Positions 16,704 through 25,249 are shown, counted from the stretch's first letter. The stretch: 27,830 nucleotides of DNA from Leptospiraceae bacterium (GCA_016788945.1 JAEUSA010000117.1:1-27830), one strand, 5' to 3'. The notes: a model not told the origin generated them from the letters alone. A program made the numbers and translations.

Positions 16704-19112
16704 ATGGGGGGCGTTACGCGGCCGGTACAGAGGATCATCCGCCTCACTGCCCTTCTCGCCACACTTGGTCTGATTTCTCACGGCTCGGCGGTGCCGTGGC
16801 GTGAGAAACCGGGCATTCGCTTCGCCACTACCCTGCCCAATCGTATCATTGATTCGATCATGGCGCAGGGTAACTGGAATATCCTGTTTCAAGAAGGCCC
16901 GTTCGCCGAGTTCCAAAGACAGATTGCCATCGCCACGCATTTCAGCTTTCGCGGCCAACACGCGCAGGCTGAGCAATTTTTCCAGCGCGCTGAAACCGCA
17001 CTCGAAATCGCGTACGCAACTCTGCGCGGTAAATTCGGCTGGCCGCGCAAACCAGAATCACTGCAGGCAGCAGACCTCGCCTGGGGTGAAAATCGGGAAA
17101 CCTTTCAGGATTACATTCTCTGCCGATTACAACTTTATGTCGAATCGGGGCTGAAAAAACATGAAACCGGGGAGATAAAATTTTCTGCGTTCGAGGCTAC
17201 GGTTGCTGAGCGCCAGAAACAGATGGGCGTACCGATCAGGTCCAAAGACGCCGACCTCGACGTGTTTCTGCGCCTGCTGAAAGAAAGCATTGATTTGCGG
17301 CAAACGCGCAACGATGCAGCGCAGCGCTTTGCCACGCTGAGCGATCGTACGCAAATTACCGGAAAAAATTTCTGGCAGCGCCGTGCGCAGCTTTTTCTTA
17401 TTTTTGAGAACATCCGTTATGGTAATCTGTCTCGCGCCTTTCACCTGACTCTCGCTTTGCGCACCAGAGACTCAGGCCAGCTGGATCAGCTGATGCTCGC
17501 GCGACTCTTTGTGCTCGTTTCAGATTATGCCACGGCGCGTGACATCTTAAACACCGCGCTCCAGGACGCCGAAAACCTGACGGCGGATAGCTATGCTGAT
17601 TATATCCACTACGCCGAACTTTTGCAGAATGTACAATTGTGGCTGGGCGATCTGGCGGGCGCTGCTACGACGGCGACAAACGGCGCAGCCCACCTGCAGA
17701 AGTTCGTCGACGGCGATGCAATTGCGCGCGAAGAACTCTTTGAAGTCCGCACAACAATCGAAAATCAGCGATTGCGCACACAGAAACTGAACTATTTGCA
17801 TAACCAGCAATGCCCTGCGGCATCTGCGGCTCAGAATATCGATGCCGATCGGGATATCGAATGGCAGGTGCGCGAGCACCTTTTTTGGGAAACCTGCGGC
17901 GCCCCTGCCAGCAAAACTTATTGGCGCAACGTCATCACGGCAAAGTCCCAGACACCCGAGATACGCGTTCTTGCGGCGCATGCGCTCGGTAGTGAAGGAG
18001 CAAAAGAAATCGAAAAAACCGGAAAGCAGGGCCAACTCACTCCGCTGAGCGCGTACATTGTTTCTGCCTCGCGGCTCAGCCGTGCGCTGGCGAAAACCGG
18101 CACCATCGCTTCGTCGCTCGTCGCCGATCATCTGCAGGCGTTAAATGCACTGAACGCCGATCTGACCTTTCTTGACTGGGGAATACGCCCGACCGACGAA
18201 CTCATCAAGCCGGCACTTGGCCGTCTGCAGCAAAAAATACCGTACCGGCAGGCTTTGGCCATATTTTCCGGTCTGCACCGGCATTATGCGCTGAAATTTT
18301 TGCGCGGCAAACCACTGCTGTTGTTTTCGCCTGCTGATGCCGCCGCACTCAATGCGAGATTTTCGGCGCTCTTGCCTGAACGCCGCCAAGAAGAAATGCC
18401 CGGTGAACCACCACCCACGCTATCCGAGCGCGATCTGGTTTTTATCGGGCACGAACTGCAACTCGAATACCGTGCGGCCGAGCGCAAGATGCACCGCGCG
18501 ATCTCAGGCAATTTTGAGCGACCGCTGTTATTCGGCAACATTTCGCAGCTGATGACTGTCGTTCAGCCCGGGTATGCAGGCGCGGCTATGGCGCCGTTGT
18601 TCCACTATTGTGAACAATGCTCGCAGAACAACAAAGCCGCAGAACGTTTAATCATCCCACGCAGAATGGATAAAGAAACTCAGCTCGCGGTTACCGAATT
18701 AGCCGATACATTCGCTACAACCCCGGCATATAGGCATTTTGCCGAGTGCAATGCCGCAACGGGTGTGTCCCGCGATACATTGCTACTCGACAGCGCGGTC
18801 AGTGATCTGCTGAATCTGCCCTGCGATATTTCGGCCGAACGCCTCGTTCTGGTGGCTTCACCCGGATTATGGCAGCATTCGGCGGCCGCGTTGGCGATGG
18901 GCTGGAGAAAAGATCTTTATATCCTTGTGTTGCCCGACGCTCTGCCTCTCAACAACCGTACGGTATTTCTCTACGATCTATTCCAGCGCACAAACCGGCG
19001 ACAGACAAAAATGCACACCGCCTTCGACGAAGCCCGTGCGCGGGCAGAAAAATCGTTTGCGCAGGGAAACGGATTGCAAGCTGTACAGCTCTATGGTACG
19101 GTCTCTCCCTGA
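16704..19112 (+). CDS. exported helical-repeat protein with degenerate CHAT-like domain
   Basis: The 802-aa protein has a basic N-terminus and hydrophobic stretch (10-29) consistent with a Sec signal peptide. Residues of about 60-480 are helix-rich with TPR-like pairs (HFSFRGQHAQAEQFFQRAE, LFVLVSDYATARDILNTAL, ELLQNVQLWLGDLAGAATTA). The last 280 residues follow the order of a CHAT (caspase-like) domain: IPYRQALAIFSGLHRHYALKF near 500-520, PLLFGNI near 602-608, HFAECN at 678-683 where CHAT proteins have HxATHG, LVLVASPG at 714-721 where they have LVVLSAC, then LYILVLPDALP and FLYDLFQ as in the closing SLWxVxD and FYxxL strands. The catalytic His and Cys are both replaced. The CHAT assignment is my reading by eye, with moderate confidence. 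It lies 24 bases after the acyl-CoA dehydrogenase gene. Confidence 0.72.
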   Translation: MGGVTRPVQRIIRLTALLATLGLISHGSAVPWREKPGIRFATTLPNRIIDSIMAQGNWNILFQEGPFAEFQRQIAIATHFSFRGQHAQAEQFFQRAETALEIAYATLRGKFGWPRKPESLQAADLAWGENRETFQDYILCRLQLYVESGLKKHETGEIKFSAFEATVAERQKQMGVPIRSKDADLDVFLRLLKESIDLRQTRNDAAQRFATLSDRTQITGKNFWQRRAQLFLIFENIRYGNLSRAFHLTLALRTRDSGQLDQLMLARLFVLVSDYATARDILNTALQDAENLTADSYADYIHYAELLQNVQLWLGDLAGAATTATNGAAHLQKFVDGDAIAREELFEVRTTIENQRLRTQKLNYLHNQQCPAASAAQNIDADRDIEWQVREHLFWETCGAPASKTYWRNVITAKSQTPEIRVLAAHALGSEGAKEIEKTGKQGQLTPLSAYIVSASRLSRALAKTGTIASSLVADHLQALNALNADLTFLDWGIRPTDELIKPALGRLQQKIPYRQALAIFSGLHRHYALKFLRGKPLLLFSPADAAALNARFSALLPERRQEEMPGEPPPTLSERDLVFIGHELQLEYRAAERKMHRAISGNFERPLLFGNISQLMTVVQPGYAGAAMAPLFHYCEQCSQNNKAAERLIIPRRMDKETQLAVTELADTFATTPAYRHFAECNAATGVSRDTLLLDSAVSDLLNLPCDISAERLVLVASPGLWQHSAAALAMGWRKDLYILVLPDALPLNNRTVFLYDLFQRTNRRQTKMHTAFDEARARAEKSFAQGNGLQAVQLYGTVSP

Positions 19113-19122
19113 TTTTCACCCC

Positions 19123-19413
19123 ATGCTGCGTCGCGGCGCAATAATCGCGTTCGTTTCGCTGATCACGTTAGTGGGCAGCGCCTGCGGCCGAAAAGTGATC
19201 AACGTCGAAAAAGAGCTCGTCGACAAAGTCATCGCGGAGTTTACCGAAGAAAGACTGGCGCACTACCTGAAGGGCGGCGAACCGAAATCAAATGCCATCA
19301 TTCTCGAAAAGGTACTGCAACGGCACTCGTTGCGATTAATTGAGTTCAGACCGGCTTTCCGGCGCTTTCGCCCGGAAATCGAATCTCAGATTTTGGGAAA
19401 TACGGCGGGCTGA
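19123..19413 (+). CDS. small putative lipoprotein
   Basis: The open frame here extends far upstream inside the 802-aa gene, but the real gene probably starts at the ATG at 19123, 10 bases after that gene's stop. This start places a textbook signal first: MLRRG, a hydrophobic core (IIAFVSLITLV) and GSAC with Cys21 as the lipidation site. The 96-aa product then has a charged, helical mature part (EKELVDKVIAEFTEERLAHYL) and an Arg/Phe-rich C-terminal half. No family is recognised. The stop codon is in the loop of a terminator hairpin. It is likely co-transcribed with the CHAT-like gene. Confidence 0.72.
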   Translation: MLRRGAIIAFVSLITLVGSACGRKVINVEKELVDKVIAEFTEERLAHYLKGGEPKSNAIILEKVLQRHSLRLIEFRPAFRRFRPEIESQILGNTAG

Positions 19414-19422
19414 GGCCCGCCG
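19403..19422. terminator. bidirectional terminator hairpin
   Basis: CGGCGGGC (19403-19410), loop TGAG, GCCCGCCG (19415-19422) is a perfect 8-bp GC stem between convergent genes. The TGA stop of the plus-strand lipoprotein gene is in the loop. The minus-strand gene ends 8 bases to the right. AT-rich sequence follows on both sides, but no long T-run. Confidence 0.6.
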
Positions 19423-19429
19423 GATTATA

Positions 19430-20194
19430 CTATTTCAGCGGTTTTACCGGTGCTGCGCCGGGTGCGGGGGCTGCCCCGGGGGTCGGGGTAACGCCTGAGG
19501 CCGCTTCACGCTTTTTACGCGCTTCTTCGCGGGTACTCTTCACATGTTCAACAATATCAAAATCTTTGTTGGTTTCGATGCGATATTTCTGTGTGCTGTT
19601 TTTCATCAACGTACGCTGTTTTTCCATCGCCGCTGCCATCACCATACGCCCCTTAATCATATCGAGACCCTGGTCAACGGGAATCGTGCGTAGGCGTGCG
19701 TCGTCACGTTTGGCTTTTTCCCAGGCGGCAAATGCTTCTGCATCGCTGACTTTGATATCTTGCAGTTTGAGTTGATCGAACAGATACATATTGGCCAGAA
19801 AGTACTTCTGCAAAAACTCGAGCTTCGCTTTGACGTCGGCGCGCTTCGCGTAACCGTCTTTCTGAGCTTCCATATTGAGAATCAGCATGTCTTTATATTG
19901 CTCGGCGAACAGGTCTTTGCCGAACGATTTGAACATTTCCGCCAACTGCGGATTTCCCGAACGATCGGGGTCTTCGAGCAATTGCTTAAATTCCTCTTCA
20001 GGAATAAAGCGACCCATGCGCTGCTGCAGCTGTTCTTTCATCAGTACGCCAAAACCGCTGTAGGCTTCTTCGAGTTGCTTCAGGCTGACCGACTTACCTT
20101 CGATTTTCCATAACCAGGGTGTCTTATCGCCACCACAGGTAATTGCAATGGCTGCGGCAATCAGCACAGCAGCCGTGTTTTTCAGTTTTCTCAT
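19430..20194 (-). CDS. SurA-N-like lipoprotein
   Basis: The longest frame begins at 20236, but the ATG at 20194 is preceded at proper distance by GGAG and gives a clean lipoprotein signal: MRKLKN, an alanine/isoleucine core and AIAITC with Cys20. I therefore use 20194 (254 aa). After the lipidation site, WLWKIEGKSVSLKQLEEAY resembles the first strand-helix of the SurA/PrsA N-terminal chaperone region (VNGxxITxxEFxxxY). A long helical domain follows, with KDLFAEQYKDMLILNMEAQKDG and AKLEFLQKYFLAN typical of that fold. No parvulin (PPIase) domain is present. The C-terminus is a Pro/Ala/Gly-rich tail. A periplasmic chaperone-like role is inferred, not shown. Confidence 0.78.
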   Translation of the reverse strand: MRKLKNTAAVLIAAAIAITCGGDKTPWLWKIEGKSVSLKQLEEAYSGFGVLMKEQLQQRMGRFIPEEEFKQLLEDPDRSGNPQLAEMFKSFGKDLFAEQYKDMLILNMEAQKDGYAKRADVKAKLEFLQKYFLANMYLFDQLKLQDIKVSDAEAFAAWEKAKRDDARLRTIPVDQGLDMIKGRMVMAAAMEKQRTLMKNSTQKYRIETNKDFDIVEHVKSTREEARKKREAASGVTPTPGAAPAPGAAPVKPLK

Positions 20195-20266
20195 TTTAGA
20201 CTCCATGAAGGGTACGATTGCGGCGCGAACACGCACCGCAAAGCATTCTATGTCCCGGTCTGGCGC

Positions 20267-20400
20267 GGTTGTCTAAAAAGCCGCCCGTCGCGCGAAAACG
20301 CTAAATTCGCCTGTGGCGAATTCACGCAAAACGGCCCATGGGCCTGTTCTCGCGCAGCGGCCGCGCTTTTTGAGCGCGGTTCGCGACTTTTTGGACAACC
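20267..20400. repeat. 134-bp palindromic, multi-hairpin element
   Basis: The ends are 18-bp inverted repeats with two differences: GGTTGTCTAAAAAGCCGC at 20267-20284 and the complement of GGTTGTCCAAAAAGTCGC at 20383-20400. Inside are a second inverted pair, CGCGAAAAC (20291-20299) with 20346-20354 (one mismatch); a perfect hairpin AATTCGCC/TGT/GGCGAATT (20304-20322); a 12-base palindrome GGCCCATGGGCC (20333-20344); and a hairpin CCGCGCT/AGCGCGG (20361-20379). Together they fold into one multi-branched structure on either strand. It fills most of the 222-base gap between two minus-strand genes. It could be a MITE-like or REP-like repeat, a structured RNA or an elaborate terminator. I see no second copy in the window. 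Confidence 0.7.
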
Positions 20401-20416
20401 CTTGGCATAGCCGCGA

Positions 20417-21685
20417 TCAGGCGGCTTGGACGGTTAACCGGCGGTATTCGTACATTAGCCAAATCAGTTGCGCAATGCCGATCGCCGCGGCGATACCGAC
20501 GGCTGTGAACATGATTTCGCGCTTCTGGGCAAAAGTGACCGCAAAGGCGACAAAAATGAATAGCGGTACACGGATAAATTCAAGTACGATTCCCCATTTG
20601 CGCATCATCATTAATCCGCCCGCAGCCGCAAGCCCAACCACGACAGGTATCGCCAGAATGAGTTGGCTCTGGATCGGCAGACCTTTCGTGCGCTGTAAGA
20701 CAAGAAAGATCGGCAGCGACAGGACAAAAACGATCGTCGCATAAACCTTGAGGCGTGGTCCGGTTGTTTCGTCATATTTTCGGAAAGATTTGGGATCGAT
20801 TTCGGGAATAGCCGCTTTGCCGCCAAGGTATTCGGGTTTCCAGCCCGGCCCTTTGAACCATACACGCAGCTTGTCGAAGCCACGGCATTTGCGCGACAGC
20901 TGAAAGAGCCCCCACCAGTAGTGCAGCTGCGCCCAAACGGGATTAAACGTCGTCAACGGCTTCACGGTGCCGTAATAAGGCTCCTCTTCTTCTTTCTGGA
21001 AAGTGCCGAAAAGTTTATCCCAAATAATGAAGACACCGGCGTGATTTTTGTCGATGTATTTCGGATTCACCCCGTGGTGCACGCGGTGGTGCGACGGCGT
21101 ATTCATGAAGTACTCTAAAAAACCCAGTTTGCCGACAAGGCGCGTGTGGATAAAAAACTGGTAGAGAGTATTGATCTGTGAACACACCATAAACTGCAAC
21201 GGGGAAAAACCTGCCACGGCCATCGGCAGATAATAGGGAAACGAAAACAGACGCTGGAATGCTCCCTGCCGCAACGCGACGGACAGGTTATACTCCTGAC
21301 TTGAGTGGTGCGCTTCATGCGAACCCCAAATAATCGCAATGTTGTGAGAATTGCGGTGAAACCAGTAATAGATCATGTCCACAAGCAGAAACACGATAAT
21401 CCAAGTAGCGATGTTGATTGGCAAACCGTAGATTGTTCCCTGCGGCGCGCCTGAGGGACGGTGGATCGCCTCAAACACGGCGATGTAGACACCGAATAGC
21501 AACACTTTGGTAAAGACGCCGACGAGTTCTTGCAGCATGCCGGCGCTGAGATCAGAAACGGAATCGTTCAGCCGGTATACCTTGCGCTTCATGACCAGCG
21601 ATATGACCAGCTCAATGCCAATCGAGATAAAAAAAACCGGAACCGCCAATGCGATCAGGTTCTCAAATTTTGCCTGTTCACCCAT
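20417..21685 (-). CDS. sterol desaturase / alkylglycerol monooxygenase-like membrane enzyme
   Basis: This 422-aa integral membrane protein belongs to the fatty acid hydroxylase superfamily. The diiron histidine boxes are complete: HRNSH (110-114), HEAHH (123-127) and HHRVHH (199-204). Membrane helices are visible at about 10-32, 55-75 and 92-108, with further ones after 325. The N-terminal YRLNDSVSDLSAGM segment and the arrangement of boxes resemble alkylglycerol monooxygenase (TMEM195/AGMO), which cleaves ether lipids. Hydroxylation of a fatty acyl chain or sterol-like lipid is equally possible. The C-terminal 100 residues form extra hydrophobic helices beyond the catalytic core. The start is 3 bases after the stop of the upstream AHSA1-type gene, so the two are co-transcribed. 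Confidence 0.87.
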   Translation of the reverse strand: MGEQAKFENLIALAVPVFFISIGIELVISLVMKRKVYRLNDSVSDLSAGMLQELVGVFTKVLLFGVYIAVFEAIHRPSGAPQGTIYGLPINIATWIIVFLLVDMIYYWFHRNSHNIAIIWGSHEAHHSSQEYNLSVALRQGAFQRLFSFPYYLPMAVAGFSPLQFMVCSQINTLYQFFIHTRLVGKLGFLEYFMNTPSHHRVHHGVNPKYIDKNHAGVFIIWDKLFGTFQKEEEEPYYGTVKPLTTFNPVWAQLHYWWGLFQLSRKCRGFDKLRVWFKGPGWKPEYLGGKAAIPEIDPKSFRKYDETTGPRLKVYATIVFVLSLPIFLVLQRTKGLPIQSQLILAIPVVVGLAAAGGLMMMRKWGIVLEFIRVPLFIFVAFAVTFAQKREIMFTAVGIAAAIGIAQLIWLMYEYRRLTVQAA

Positions 21686-21688
21686 GTG

Positions 21689-22264
21689 CTATTTGCCTCT
21701 CTTTTTTGCTGTGGATTTCTTTTTTTTCGCTGCCGGCCGCAGAACCTTTTTTTTCACCGTTTTCCGCGCAGCCTTTTTTGCCGCTTTTTTGGCCGGTTTT
21801 TTCTTCGCGACCTTCTTTCCGGTCTTTTTCGCAACACTGCGCTTGCTGGCCTTTATGGTATTCGCACCGGATGCTGCGGAGAAGTATTTCTGCATCGGGT
21901 TGGCGTAAAACTCAATCCAACCCGATTGGTACTGAACACCTTGTCCTGAGGGTATGTCGCGGTGCTCGAGTTCGACCTCGGTGATACCCTGCCGTTCAGT
22001 CAGTTTGATCGATAGCACAGAATCGGCGGCATCTTCGGGAAATTCGGACGAGCGCCAGCTCTGTACGATTTTCTTATTCTCGAGGAGGAGTAAATTCTTA
22101 CCGCTGATGTAGTTATCCCACGCCGTGAAAACTCCGCCCACTTCACGCGAGGCTTTCGCGGGCGAGCCTGTCATGGCCGTGTGCGCAGCTGAATCGAGCC
22201 ATGCATCATAAATCTGTTTCGCGCTGGCGTGCAGCGAAAACCGGACGGTAATCGATTCGCTCAT
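21689..22264 (-). CDS. AHSA1/SRPBCC-domain protein with histone H1-like lysine tail
   Basis: Residues 1 to about 128 of this 191-aa protein are an AHSA1-type SRPBCC domain (START-like fold): ITVRFSLHASAKQIYDAWLDSA at the N-terminus, the GGVFTAWDNYISGKNLLL strand pair and a closing helix GVQYQSGWIEFYANPMQKYF. Residues 138-191 are a repetitive basic tail with about 24 lysines plus alanine, and repeats of the KKPAKKAAKK type as in histone H1-like and AlgP-like proteins. The tail predicts nucleic-acid or polyanion binding, an unusual partner for this domain. The coding strand has two runs of eight A in the tail, where frameshifts could occur. It lies 3 bases upstream of the AGMO-like gene. Function is unknown. 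Confidence 0.82.
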   Translation of the reverse strand: MSESITVRFSLHASAKQIYDAWLDSAAHTAMTGSPAKASREVGGVFTAWDNYISGKNLLLLENKKIVQSWRSSEFPEDAADSVLSIKLTERQGITEVELEHRDIPSGQGVQYQSGWIEFYANPMQKYFSAASGANTIKASKRSVAKKTGKKVAKKKPAKKAAKKAARKTVKKKVLRPAAKKKKSTAKKRGK

Positions 22265-22300
22265 GGCCTGAGATTACGGATGTGGAATGCAAGGACAATC

Positions 22301-22320
22301 AAAAAATCTCATTTAAGAGA
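22301..22320 (-). terminator. weak hairpin with T-run after hisF
   Basis: On the minus strand TCTC (22320-22317), a 6-base loop and GAGA (22310-22307) are followed directly by a run of six T (22306-22301). The stem is only 4 bp, so this is a weak candidate for the end of the dut-rnj-hisF transcript, 33 bases after the hisF stop. Confidence 0.3.
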
Positions 22321-22353
22321 GCAATATTGCGGTGTGGTGCCGATTCGGGGGCC

Positions 22354-23109
22354 TTAGACGATGCGCATCGGGTAACCGCGGGCACTCAAATACCCTTTGA
22401 GGTCAGCAATACGCATTTCGTTGAAATGGAACAGTGATGCCGCCAGTGCGGCTCGAGCCCCCGCATCGAACGCCTCGGCAAAATGTTGCATTGTTCCCGC
22501 CCCGCCCGACGCGATCACGGGCACGTCGACTGCGTGCACGATTTTTTTCGTGATGTCGAGATCAAAACCCGTTTTGCGGCCGTCGGTATCCATCGACGTC
22601 AGCAAAATTTCTCCCGCACCGAGCGCGACGACTTCCTGCGCCCAGCTGATCGCTTCGCGCCCGGTCGGCGTTCTGCCGCCGTTGAGATAGACCTCGTGAA
22701 ATGAACCGTTAAATTTTACATCGATCGCGCACACGATACACTGGCTGCCAAAATGCTCGGCGCCTTCTTTGATTAGCTGCGGGTTCTGAAACGCCGCGGT
22801 ATTAATCGAGACTTTGTCCGCGCCCTCAGCCAATATCAGCTGCATATCTTCAAGGGTGCGGATGCCCCCGCCAACGCAAAACGGTATGAACACGCGTTCG
22901 GCCACATGTTTTACCAGATCAATGATGATCGAGCGGCGGTCCGATGACGCCGTGATATCGAGAAACACCAACTCATCGGCACCTTCACGGTCATACGCTT
23001 CGGCGCACTGGACCGCGTCGCCCGCGTCGCGTAAATTCACGAAATTGATGCCTTTGACGACACGGCCGTCCTTGACGTCGAGGCAGGGTATGATACGCAA
23101 TGCATTCAT
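22354..23109 (-). CDS. hisF: imidazole glycerol phosphate synthase subunit HisF
   Basis: HisF is the cyclase half of IGP synthase. With HisH-supplied ammonia it converts PRFAR to imidazole glycerol phosphate and AICAR. The 251-aa (beta/alpha)8 barrel has the catalytic aspartates Asp11 ([12 protein letters not shown]) and Asp130 (CAIDVKF), and the phosphate-binding loops VGGGIR (79-84) and IASGGAG. The length is standard. It starts inside the end of the RNase J gene with a 4-base ATGA overlap, indicating translational coupling. No hisH or hisA is adjacent and hisG is 15 kb away, so histidine genes are dispersed in this genome. Confidence 0.96.
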   Translation of the reverse strand: MNALRIIPCLDVKDGRVVKGINFVNLRDAGDAVQCAEAYDREGADELVFLDITASSDRRSIIIDLVKHVAERVFIPFCVGGGIRTLEDMQLILAEGADKVSINTAAFQNPQLIKEGAEHFGSQCIVCAIDVKFNGSFHEVYLNGGRTPTGREAISWAQEVVALGAGEILLTSMDTDGRKTGFDLDITKKIVHAVDVPVIASGGAGTMQHFAEAFDAGARAALAASLFHFNEMRIADLKGYLSARGYPMRIV

Positions 23110-24797
23110 GCCATAATCACCTTGATATAGGGAGTACGACCGATTCTTTCGGCATGGAATCGTCCCAGGCGATCGCGGAATTTTTTCTCGCGATTCGCTT
23201 CGGCGGCCCCCGCGACCTCGGCGGCAATTTTAGATGCTTCGGCAAATAATTCCGCTTCGGCCTCGCGCGCCAATGCCGAGCTCATCACGCCGACATAACT
23301 GAGGCGGCGCAGCGTGAAGATAGCGCTGTCGAACAGCGCCACGCAGATGCCCTGTTCACCAAGGTGCAGCCGGTCACGATACAACGACTGCTCAAAATGT
23401 ACTTCGCCCGGTTCGACGAGGCAGGTTTCATCGGGTACCGATTCGACGAGTACCGGCGCGTCGCCGAGAGCATAGATCTTGTGTTCAGCGGTGATCGCGA
23501 CGCTGTATTTTTTTTCGTCGATGAAGTTCAGAAACGCGTGAAAATGCAGCGGGTCGCCGTGCACCGGAAGAATATGGCGCGGCTTGAGGTAACTCATGAG
23601 CCGCCCGATATCGCCGCGCCGGCCGTGGCCGCTCGCATGCACGCGGATATCTGCCCCCGGCCCGATGACTTTGACGCCGGCATCTGCAGCCATGTTGAGG
23701 CATTCATAGATGCGGCCTTCATTGCCGGGTATCATACTCGCAGAATAAACGAGGGTATCGCCCTCTTTCATTTTCATTTTGGTCAGCTGCCCGTGCGTCA
23801 GCCGTGAAAACGAAGAGTTGGTATCGGCCTGACAGCCGGCGACGAGCCACAGAGCGTTCTGGCTGGTGAACGGCGGCGGTTTCATGCGGTGCAGGGGCTG
23901 GCTTACTTCACCCGACATGAAGGCGGCCTCCCACTGAGACTTGAGTGAGCGGCCCACAAAACCGATCGGCCTGCCCAGGTTCGCAGCGGTGGTCACAAGA
24001 TTCTTGATGCGCTCAACCTGCGAAGCGAACGTCGTGATAAAAATGCGTCCCTTCGTCTGTCTTATGAGCTTGTCCAGAGATTCATTGACCTCGCGCTCGT
24101 CTGCGGTTTCGCCCTCGCTGAGAGCTCCGGTAGAATCGACAAAGAGAAAGTCGACGGGCGAAAATTTCTTCAGTTGTGCGACGCTGTGGCGCACTTCTGC
24201 ACCGTGCATTTTAAAGTCGCTACTGAAATAAATCCGCTTACCCTCAGTTTCAAGCCCCACTGAAAAACATTGCGGTATCGAATGCGGCATGAAGAAAGTG
24301 AAGACCCTGAAATCGCCGATGTCGATACGTGAATTTTCTTCAATCAGCTGAAAATTCCAGCGCGCGGGATCAATACCCCTGTCGCGCAGCCGGTTCGAAA
24401 GCAACGCTGCGGTAAATGGCGAGGCGTACACCGGCGTACCGGCGGGAATAACTTCGGTCAGGTGCGGAAATGCACCGATATGGTCTTCATGCCCGTGCGT
24501 GAGAAAAATTGCCGTCGGGGGAAAACCGAGCAACAGCTGGCGGTTCGGCAGGTTACGCTCCATGCCCGGTGTATGGTGGTTGGCAAAGCCCGAACCGACG
24601 TCGATCCACACCGTGACATCGTTGCGGTGAAAGATGGTAAAATTCGTTCCGAAGCGACCGACGCCGCCGCCGAACGCAAAGTAGAGCTGATCGCGCTGCA
24701 AGCGGCGCGGATAATCGACGATACCTGCCGGGTCAGCGCTTACCTGTGGAACCAAACTTTCCTTCTCCGCGTTCTGTGTCTGATAATTCGGCCTCAT
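23106..24797 (-). CDS. RNase J-type metallo-beta-lactamase ribonuclease
   Basis: The 563-aa protein is a beta-CASP metallo-beta-lactamase of the RNase J family, an mRNA-decay and rRNA-processing nuclease. The zinc motif HGHEDH is at 101-106 (HxHxDH), FMPHSIPQ supplies the next His, and FSSDFK the bridging Asp. In the beta-CASP part, [11 protein letters not shown] and [10 protein letters not shown] are the expected late motifs. Then comes a C-terminal domain of about 120 residues. The [10 protein letters not shown] at 43-52 replaces the usual GGVGEIGKN. The ATG at 24797 lies 65 bases inside the end of dut. A TTG at 24701 (residue 33) would avoid the overlap and still keep the first strand, so the start is uncertain. 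The distant alternative, another beta-CASP nuclease, is less likely. Confidence 0.88.
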   Translation of the reverse strand: MRPNYQTQNAEKESLVPQVSADPAGIVDYPRRLQRDQLYFAFGGGVGRFGTNFTIFHRNDVTVWIDVGSGFANHHTPGMERNLPNRQLLLGFPPTAIFLTHGHEDHIGAFPHLTEVIPAGTPVYASPFTAALLSNRLRDRGIDPARWNFQLIEENSRIDIGDFRVFTFFMPHSIPQCFSVGLETEGKRIYFSSDFKMHGAEVRHSVAQLKKFSPVDFLFVDSTGALSEGETADEREVNESLDKLIRQTKGRIFITTFASQVERIKNLVTTAANLGRPIGFVGRSLKSQWEAAFMSGEVSQPLHRMKPPPFTSQNALWLVAGCQADTNSSFSRLTHGQLTKMKMKEGDTLVYSASMIPGNEGRIYECLNMAADAGVKVIGPGADIRVHASGHGRRGDIGRLMSYLKPRHILPVHGDPLHFHAFLNFIDEKKYSVAITAEHKIYALGDAPVLVESVPDETCLVEPGEVHFEQSLYRDRLHLGEQGICVALFDSAIFTLRRLSYVGVMSSALAREAEAELFAEASKIAAEVAGAAEANREKKFRDRLGRFHAERIGRTPYIKVIMA

Positions 24798-25176
24798 GCC
24801 AGGCGATTGTGTACGTTTTCTCTAACAGCAATTGCGCAATGCGTTCACCGGTTTTGACAACATAATCTTCGCGTCCGAGATTGATCAGCGGCACAAAAAT
24901 TTCGCCGCGGTAATCGGCATCGATAGTGCCGGGGGTATTCACCGGCGTCAGGCCATGCTTCACGGCCATACCCGAACGCGCGCGAATCGAAATATGATAA
25001 CCGGGGGGGATCTCCACCGCAAGACCAGTGGGAACGGGAACGATCTGCCCGCGCAGAATGACAAGGTCATCGTCACCACAGGCATAGACATCATAACCCG
25101 CGGCGTGTGCACTCTGTCGCGCGGGCAGCTGCGCATTGTTATGCAGCCTGCGGAATCTTACCGTGATATCGCTCAT
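24733..25176 (-). CDS. dut: deoxyuridine 5'-triphosphate nucleotidohydrolase
   Basis: dUTPase hydrolyses dUTP to dUMP and pyrophosphate, keeping uracil out of DNA and feeding dTMP synthesis. All five trimeric dUTPase motifs are present: AAGYDVYA (25-32), RARSGMAV (66-72), GTIDADYRGEI (83-93, catalytic Asp), RIAQLLLEK (112-120) and [11 protein letters not shown] (136-146), the last with Lys where Gly is common. The open frame continues up to 25257, but the extra codons run through the glnA terminator hairpin, so I use the ATG at 25176, giving a normal 147 aa. It leads a minus-strand trio with RNase J and hisF. Confidence 0.94.
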   Translation of the reverse strand: MSDITVRFRRLHNNAQLPARQSAHAAGYDVYACGDDDLVILRGQIVPVPTGLAVEIPPGYHISIRARSGMAVKHGLTPVNTPGTIDADYRGEIFVPLINLGREDYVVKTGERIAQLLLEKTYTIAWHEAELSDTERGEGKFGSTGKR

Positions 25177-25223
25177 CGACACCGGACGAGGCAGCAAAGG
25201 ATTCAGGACGTAAAACCAATAAC

Positions 25224-25249
25224 AAAAAAGGGCCATACGGCCCTTTTTT
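25224..25249 (-). terminator. rho-independent terminator of glnA
   Basis: AAAAAAGGGCC (25224-25234), loop ATAC, GGCCCTTTTTT (25239-25249) is a perfect 11-bp stem whose T-run closes a classic intrinsic terminator, 36 bases after the glnA stop. The symmetric A/T flanks make it potentially active in both directions. It separates glnA from dut. Confidence 0.9.

Noticed and set aside
18925..19122. Upstream part of the open frame that leads into the small lipoprotein
   Set aside because: It overlaps the conserved CHAT-like C-terminus in another frame; the signal peptide and lipobox begin at 19123.
21711..21800. T-rich tracts looking like terminators or a low-complexity repeat
   Set aside because: They are the complement of lysine codons in the AHSA1-protein tail.
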